In this document: piece by piece, positions 9,599 through 18,500 of the stretch
Layout: the number at the start of each line of letters is the position of its first letter
Position numbering within the stretch: the stretch's first letter is position 1
Assembly: GCF_000003815.2 (NCBI RefSeq)
Contig: NC_049980.1
Span: forward strand, 5,896,461-5,948,763
Direction of reading: 5' to 3'
DNA: 52,303 bases
From: Branchiostoma floridae
Lineage: Eukaryota > Chordata > Leptocardii > Amphioxiformes > Branchiostomatidae
Made by a program: the position numbers and the translations under genes
Notes under the pieces: generated by a model
Databases searched by the model: none
What the model saw: only the letters and a program-made list of their open reading frames with translations
Told to the model about the DNA's origin: nothing

Positions 9599-12500
9599 CA
9601 TGCACACACACACACATACATATAGACAAACACACCGGAAACACAATCTTCTTACCTGATGGTCGAACGGGAAGTTGAAGAGCTGCATGGCGACCTTGAA
9701 GGTGCCCTTCATGTGCATGGTGAGGCGGACCCAAGGCTGACCTGAACTGCCCTTGAAGAACACCCGTTGTTTCTCCAGTCTGTCTACCGACACGGCGTTA
9801 AAGAACACAATACGGGGGTCCCATTGGTCGTCCCAGTGGATGTCCTAAAAGTTTAGCCAATAAAATGTCAAAATATCCAAAACAATATTCTGTACATGTT
9901 AGTACAGATGTTCCGCAGCATTTCACCTTGCAGGTAAGAAACTTACAACCGAATATGACATACCGTTACCTACACAGGCTTACAGGTAGGAAAATCAACC
10001 GCAGCCTCGTTTTGGTGTAAAATCTGACAAGGTCCCGAGAAATTCAAAATGGCCGCCGTAATTTGGCAAGAGGCTTTGTTCTGCTGCTTGTGTGACTTCT
10101 TTCTATACAGAAGGGATAAAACTTTCAATGCGATGAACATCTATACTTCAAGGCGCATCAGCTATCACTCACGAGAGACAGTGGACGGTATAAACTTTAT
10201 GGCACTTATGGCCAATTACTGACGTCACGTGTCCGTTAGATCACGTGGCTTCTGTTTTCATTGATTTAAATTCTGAAGGTGACTGGGGCGTCCCACTTAT
10301 GAATTTCAAATTGAAATTAGAACTTCCTATTACGATCTTAAAAAGTAAACGTATTCGTATCATATTCTTCTACTACTATGCAGTTTTCCCATTAATGTGA
10401 ACTGATTGCAATGCCTCGACTTAGTCATTTCATTCTTGTAAGTTGTAGTCTCTGAGTCTTACCTCAGCTGTGGCTCCGTTGAGCTGTGGTTCTTCCCAGA
10501 ACGCCTCCACCACCGCATCACAAGTGAACTCTTCCTTCAGCGTGTCGATCTGTCCCACCTGCACGATGAAGCACCGGATGTGCACCGCAACCTGCACACA
10601 ACAGGGGACGTTGCTAAGTCAGAGCTAAAAAAATGATGGGCTGCGACCGCTGAACCTCTCCAAGCAGAGGTTAGACTCCGGCTGTTTTTTTTTTTACGTT
10701 TTTCTTTACGGGTTATTATCAGGGCTTCTATTTTGTACCGTTTTGATGATGTCTCGCGGCCCGATAAAACGCACAAAACCCTCAAAAACAGCCGGAGCCT
10801 AAACCCTCAAAAACAGCCGGAGCCTAACCTCTGCTTGGAGAGTAGAACAACCATAGATTTGACAGATCGCTCAGTAAATTTCATAGGTAAAGAGTGAATT
10901 TTACTATTGAGCTTCTGCTACGGACTGAAACCGGCAATGCTATGTGATATATCGCAATATATCGCAATGATATGTCATTTCATCCTTCCAAATGCAAACT
11001 GTTACGTCTGACCCGTTCTAACAAGCCAATCCTGTACACATATCATATATCTGACTCTGTTGTAGCCTCTGTTACAAGTATGGACGACCTAGGGGTTATT
11101 GTGCGGCCAGATCTGCTGTGGGACAACCACATTGTTAAAATGGTAGGTAAGGCGAACTCTGTCCTGGGTTTCATCAAACGCACAATTGGTTTTAACGCTA
11201 ACACTGATGTCCGTAAGGCACTGTACACCACATTGGTCAGAAGCATCCTAGAATACTGTTCTCCATTGTGGTCTCCCCAGTCTAGGAAACTCATGTCCTT
11301 AGTAGAGGGAGTGCAGCGCCGAGCTACTAAATTCATTTTAGGCCCCCAGTCTACCGACTTAACCTACAAAGAAAGACTGACAGCACTACAACTGCTACCA
11401 CTCACGTACAGGCGGGAGGTGTGTGACATTATGCTTTTTGTCAAATCAAGGTCAACTGTGGAGAAATATGTGTCATTTCCCACAAGGCCGACTAGAAGTA
11501 TTAGATCCTTTATGCTTACTCCTATTAGATCTAAGACCTCAGCGTTACATCACTCCTACATTCCTAGACTGGTAACAATCTGGAACTTGTTGGCTCCTGG
11601 CCTCCGTTGTATCGGACAGCTAGCAGCCAATCAGTCTGATGCGTTAGCATTCAAGCACAAGTTGGTAAAGTCTGCCTATGACAGACTCAGTTTACAATGC
11701 AGTCTTGACCAACATTGCACTTGGTCCACTTCTTGTGGGTGTGGCTCATGTGTGGCTTTGAGGCCGCGCTAGGCAATAGTTAGTAAAGTAAAAGTAGTGC
11801 TACCCAGATTATGCTTTCCATATATATATATGACCTGTATTATGACCTGTATTGTATGTATTGATGTTGTTGCTTGTATGTTATCGATTTGTATGTACTG
11901 GTGTTATTTTTATGTGAGGGAGGGCAACTTGTAAAGGTTGTTCGAACCTGTTTTGCCCTCCCAATCACTGTGTGATGAATTCAAATAAACAAATAAACAA
12001 ATAAGCAATATGATATGCTCCACTATATGTAGGTAAAGACTTGGCTAAAATTATAACTTAGATAAGGATCCAACAGCATTGTGTGCTACCTGAAGGAACT
12101 GCGAAGAACTTATATTTTAATTGAAGCCTGTCATTCAATCCTTTTCAATAGAAGTTGCGATGTAAAGTAAAGAGATCCTTGCATGCATGACGACATGGAT
12201 AGGAATTTCTCAAAACGCAAGCTACCTAAAAAAATCATAACGTCATATTGATGCATATGATTTCTTGAATTTACAAATTGAAAGTCAGATGCGCAATTTC
12301 CAAGAAAGCTGTTAGCGAGCACAAAGATCTTATTGCAATAGAGAGTCGCCTTGATGTGTTCAAAAAGAAATAAACAACAAGCGTTCATCACTTTGATAAC
12401 AGCAAAAAACAAAGAGGAGCTATTTATTTCCAAAGACCGTGGATTGCTGACTTTCATGGCCGTGGAATTTACCACCTTTATTGGGACCCACGTCCGTCAA

Positions 12501-15500
12501 GTGACTCATGTCTTGCTGTTGTTTCCAATGAATGATATATGAATCAAAATCTTCAACTTAAAAATCTTCATTGAAACATAATGAGAGAAATGGCCCCGGG
12601 CGATGTTGCAGACTATCAGACAACTTTTAACGGTTAAGTGAGCATGTAGGACATTAAATGCAGTTTAGTGTTCAGGGACTGCTTTTGAATTGATCCAAAA
12701 CGGGGTAAAACGCTATACAACACAAGGTAAGAAAGTTTGTAAAAGTCTACGGGCACATTTCCAAACCGAGGCCCGGCTAGGAAGTTTACGGCAACACAAA
12801 ATGTATGATATAAAATACAGCAAAACACACAAGACTTTGGAAAATAGTACTAGTCCATGAGCATATTTTGTGTATATTTGCTTACATGTATTTTTATTTT
12901 TCGGCCCTGCAAACGGCCCGGCCGGGCTCCGGTTTGGAAATATGGCTCTCGCATTGGTGGGGGAGTATTATAATTAAATGTGGGCGTTGTCATTAAGGAA
13001 ATATATGCGTTCAATTATCATCTTATCACGGTTGAACGGACAGTGAACCATTAGAGCATAAAGTCAACCAGGATTACCTGTTTTCCAGTTTGGCTGTTTA
13101 GAGTTAGGCAGCTTTTTTTGCCGTCCACTAAATCGTTCGTTTTTACTCGCTGCATTTGTCTTTCTGTCCACAGACCTGCTTTAAAAGTGACCAGTAAGTA
13201 GATTTAACTTTTACATCAGTATCTGAGCATGTTTTAAGTGTTTGTGGTGTAAGTGTTGCTAATTAAGTTGATTACATACCGGTGATATTGTTGGGGGGGG
13301 GGGGGCACTGCGATAAGTCTGCATTTTCACGTTACTGCATTTATGTAACGGATTATTTCATTTTATTTCAATAGCCCTGTGTAATAATTCTTGTTGGGGT
13401 ATCAAGCGCAAATTTTGCAATACAAAAATAGTATTCATGAATGAGAAATTAACGTTTTAGTTGAAGAGTAATCATAAGGGGCGTTGTCAGTAGACAACTT
13501 TAACAAATGTGAGGTCAAACTAACACAGTTATTTAGTCTCTGGGTAGAATATTTCGAAGAGAGAGTTTTGCTACAAAACATTTGTCCGCCCAGTTAGTCT
13601 GTGTTTAGTCGCTACATTCAAAGGCAATAACATTAATCTGCTGATTTTCTGAACAAAGATCAGGTGTTGATGATAGCGTTAACGATGATTGGCGCTTGGT
13701 AGTGATCAGCTAGCAGAGCTATCGGGGGGGTCAGTACTATAAAGTACTGCATAAGTCTTCAAAAACGTTCTTGGAGTCAAAAGTAGAAACGTTGTCCGCT
13801 GAATTGCACAGACTGGTCCTGAGATTTGTGCGCCATTTTGAAAATGACAGCCAGAATTTTGCCTCGCCAATCATGATCAGCGAAGGATAGTTAACTTTAT
13901 AACACGTTTCCCAATGTAACAATTTACTGACTCACAGACAAACGACAAAAAAAACCGAGAGACAAAATACAAAACCCCAAAACAAGTCTGAGATTGCGAA
14001 AGTAATATGCTTATTGTGTTACAACTTAAGTGTCAGTTTAATACTTACTTTGTCAGGGACCGTTCATAACTTCGCCGCAAAAGAAGTGATGTATGAATGA
14101 AACAAATTGATACATTTCCACAGAGTCAGACTATTGAGATAGCATCCATTATCTTTGATCAGTTGCTGAAATTGAGTCTAAAAAGTCACACCCTATGTGT
14201 GCATATATAAATGAGTATCTCTCTCTCTCTCTCGTCGGAAAAGAAGTCGGAAAAAATGTTTAAAATTTTCATATGATTAACAATGGGTCGTGAGTTAGAC
14301 CCCGGCCGAGTTTGTTTGTTTGTTTGCAGTGGACTAGCCACATTCTGTAGCTATAGTGATTGCACATAGTTGCGTGGCACAAGGGCCATTGAAACGGAGA
14401 TGGGCGCCGCCTTATGCACCCTCCGGTGCGGGAAGGACTCGTAACCTTTTACCTTTAATAATTTCCTTCTCTTTGTCCAGCAATGGACGTCAAGCCAGAG
14501 AAGCATGCGTCTTGGTTCTTCACGCGGTTGCAAGCGGCCAAGACTGAGGAGCACCTGTTCGACATGACACTGTGCGCCAAAGGGAAGGAGATACCCTGCC
14601 ACCGTTTCTTCCTCCTGGCGCTTTCTGACTACTTCAGGGCCATGTTTAGGTACAATAGAAAATGAAGTTCGTTGAAGAGATTCATTAGCCACGTATGAGC
14701 ACAGTTGATAGGAGTTTTTCTTCTAACAGTGACGTACATTTAAAGGTAAAACACGTACCTCCAAATTTTCCATGGCTATCAGTCCACCTTGATCACGGAA
14801 TGACCTAGTTCTCGCGAAAATTGCGAGAACTAGGTCGAAACGAGAAGATGAGGTACATTTTACTGTAGATTGTCCTTTGTATGAAAGCTATAGAAGCATT
14901 CTATTTGACTATGTGTTAAATAGATTTATATACTTCATATACTGTAAATGCAGAGACTTTCGCGGTGGTTGAATGTTCGAGGTTTTCGCGGTGGCCGCTT
15001 CACCGCGAATTTAAAACCATGCCACCGCGAACATTTTTCCAGTAGTAAGAGACAGTAAGTGCATGGCGCTACCGCGAAACCATCGCGAAAAGTCCTTTTC
15101 TCGCTACCGAGAAATTAAATCCCGCGAAATTAAATGCATTTAAAGTACTTAGATAGTAAAAAGAAATTTGTATTCCGTTATAGCCTCCATAGCAGGCTCT
15201 CTATGGAGGCTAATTCCGTTACAGCTTTCGATAAAGTCCAACCAACCATACTGCTAGCTACATTTATGCAATTACCAAGCAAGAGGAATTCGAATGTGCT
15301 AGAGTACATTCGAAGGGCTTATGCACGTATAGAATGTATATGACAGTTACCATTGTTACATGTAGGTGATTGTTAGTATGTGACCTGTACTTAGCCCACT
15401 GCGGCAATATGTACAATAAAGGTTTTCATTCTTTCATGTTCAGTGGACGCCATCCCGAGAGCAAGAAGGAGAGAGTAGAGATCGGAGGGGTAAGTGCAGA

Positions 15501-18500
15501 GGCGTTGCAACTGTTGGTGGACTTTGCCTACACTTGCCAGGTCACCATCACCGATGACAACGTCCATCAGCTGTACGAAGCAGCCAATATGCTACAAGTG
15601 GAGCCAATCGAAGAGGACTGTCGCCAGTTTCTTGCCGACCGCCTGATCTCGCATCCTGAGACATGTTTACGAACGTTGATATCAGCGGACAAGATGTCGT
15701 GTTCATATCTGTATGAAAGGGCAAGAGCCTGCGCCTTCAAGAGTTTCGAAAGCGTCTTCACGACTGAAGAGTTCCTCCGACTACCTGTAGAATTCTTAAA
15801 GACGTACATCTCAGATGATGGCCTTCACGCAAAGAAGGAGGAAGACGTGTTGGATGCGATCATGCTTTGGGTGAAACGCGATCTTGAAGAACGGCAAAGA
15901 CACTTCAAGGAACTTATCGAGTGTGTTCGCTTCTCAAATGTGGACCTAGGCCATCTAGAAGACATCATGAAGAGAGAGAAGGAGTTTGCTGAGATTACCG
16001 GACTCGGGGAACTGATCAAAGATCGGTCAAGACATTCCAAATCTCGTCACATTCAAGAGCAAGAAGTCCTGGTTTTTGGTGGCTTCATAACAACACGGTC
16101 TGGGGCCCACTCTGGGCACTACGCAAACCGTAACATGTACAGGTTTGACCTGCAACTCGAACACATCGACCGTGAGCACGAGCCATTGCCGCCCCCTCTA
16201 GTGAGTAACATGCGAAGTGCAGTGTGCGTTGTCAACAATGACGTCTTCGTAACAGGTTTGTACTTTTTGGCGACGCCTCAGGGGCTCGCCTAACATGATA
16301 GAGTGCGTCCGTTTGGAATTCCCCAAATTCAATAGTTACTTTTTACCCCCCCCCCCCCCCATGGGTTCTGGTCATAGAGTTGATTTACAAATGAAAACAT
16401 TCACTTCAAAGAGTACACATTGCAAAAATCATTAAATCTAAAATGATATAAACCAATACAATAATGTTTCTCTTGCATGCTCCCAATTGTATTTACATAC
16501 AACGTATTTTGGAAGTAGTATTAGTACTTACTTGGAAAGATACAGACCGTCAATACTACCACCAAAGGGATCGGACTATCACAACAGATCCACCAGAAAC
16601 TGTGACAAATATCGACATGTGAAATGTAGGGCTGACAGACTAAAAAAACTCGCCGATCCCCTACGTTGTGCTCCTTTTGAATGCCTAATGACTTTATCTC
16701 TACGGATATCTGTTGTGTTTTAAAGTGTTGCTACACGCACTCATTTTGGCTTTGACGCCACAAAAGGCTACGTGACTACCATTAATTTTTACTCTTATCT
16801 ATCGTTATATCCTGACAGGTGGTCAGAATGGGCCGACCCAAGCATGGAGGTACAATACATCGCTGAACTCATGGGCTGAGTTGGCATCCATGGGGGAAGA
16901 AAGGAAATGGCACGGCATGGCAGCTCTAAACGGGCAGGCGTACGTTGTCGGCGGTGACGTGGAAGGCACATGGCGGCTTGAAGATGTCGAGGTGTACAGA
17001 GAGACAACAAACAAGGCAGCAAGAGTCATTGACAGAGAGGAAAACAGAAGAACTCGATGGATTAAAGAAGCAGTTTGGATCAGAAAATCAGTGCCAGTCA
17101 TGAACAGAGACGAGGGGGGATACAAGCTGAGCCACGTCTGGGATGGCATTCTTGCTGCTGCAACGCCACCTACATCGGCTATAAGTAGCAGCAAGAAGTA
17201 GTTCCCGTCATTCCACCCTGATGATGGTGTCTGACAGACACCGAAACGTCGGAAGTAAGTTATTTTCTGGTTGTGCTATAAGAACCTTACTATATGAATA
17301 ATTGCCAACCTGATGAAGTTATTTACGGAGACAACAAACAGCTGGGAAAACGTAGCGCCACTCAAACTTGGCGTCAGCCAGTTTGCCATAGCCACATTTA
17401 GCGGGAACATGTACGTATTTGGAGGCGAGCGCCGCAGCACCACAACCACGACGCGACGCACCGGCTGCGTCCAGCGCTACAACCCCGCCGAAGACGAGTG
17501 GACGTTTGCCACACCACTGCCTGACAAGCCGTGGCCTGGAAAGGCGTTCACAATCAAGGCGAACGTCTACTTGTTTGGCGGAGAAATGGACGGTATCCTG
17601 TGCTACGATCCGCTGACGGACTGTTATGAGAAGGTTCACGAATCTGATCGGTGGGTACTATCTGGACATGATGAGTTCAGTTCCACTGTGTGCGGATCTG
17701 AGATCTATATAGTTGGTGGCCGTCGCACCAAGGTCTATCCCGGTACGAAACCCAAGCCTACAGTTCGATGCTGTAACGTGACCAGCGGTATTGTGAGTAC
17801 TTGGGGTTTAACAGAACTGCCATTGCCACTGTATATGCACAACGTTGTGACAGTGTTGAAAAACTAAGCTGCCAAACAAGACAACCCTGGTTCAACTTTA
17901 TCCGCGGGGTAACCTATATCTGTTATTTTTAAACTGTGTATTTAGGGATAGGATGTCGAGGACTGGTTTAAGATGCAAAATGTGGAAGATGCAAAATGTG
18001 CATTGTAATTTGAAACTACAAGTACCATCCGTTGAAATGATACCCATGCTTTAAAGAGCACCGGATCATCCAACGGATAAAGGTGAAGTAGCTTTACCCT
18101 CATAGCTTACTTCCTTACTGTGCAGTTTTATTAAGACGACACGTTACTGTAATCTTCTCTGGACTGTATTAGTACCATATTTACCTTCCTGAAGTAGGCT
18201 ACGTTAGATAGCAGCGACACCTAGCTGCAGTGCAAAGTACAACAAGTCAGTATTGCCCTAAGAATGTAATTTTTGGTAAACGGTCACGTCGGTTAGGTAA
18301 GAGAATTTCTTTTGTGGTACCATTGTCTTATAGCTATACTTGGATGCATTCTAAGCAATGGGTTTTTTAAGTAGGAAATGGGTAGTAAGGCTGTACGGCA
18401 TTCGGTGAATTCGAAGCATATGCTAAATTAGCTTATTAAGAGGCACTTCTGGCTTTGTAAATGTGACTTTTTTTCTTTACATACAGAGGCTGTTTATTCA

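Larger units (their letters stand above)
14481..17867 (+). pseudogene. BTB-BACK-Kelch (KLHL-type) gene interrupted by a Penelope-like fragment
   Basis: Coding exons are 14483-14649, 15444-16255 and 16819-17867, all GT-AG. Start ATG 14483 is three bases after an acceptor (CAG 14478-14480), implying an upstream 5' UTR exon. KLHL proteins are substrate adaptors for cullin-3 ubiquitin ligases. The BTB domain spans residues ~20-120 ([29 protein letters not shown]), BACK ~125-230 ([17 protein letters not shown]), then Kelch blades ([43 protein letters not shown]). The last exon is cut after VEVYRETTN by an insertion (17014-17327) with an in-frame stop at 17199. The frame resumes after the second copy of the 13-bp duplication; ignoring the insert and one duplicate copy, the parts sum to 567 codons. 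This genome copy would give about 453 residues, lacking half the propeller. It may be a damaged allele of a working gene. It is nested antisense in a channel intron. Confidence 0.9.

Noticed and set aside
9340-9808. Cys-Val or Thr-His repeat proteins
   Set aside because: Dinucleotide repeat translation; only the real exon portion 9656-9844 is coding.
16487-16723. 78-codon frame with [19 protein letters not shown] in the Kelch intron
   Set aside because: It might be a remnant of a retroelement C-terminus, but nothing flanking supports it.
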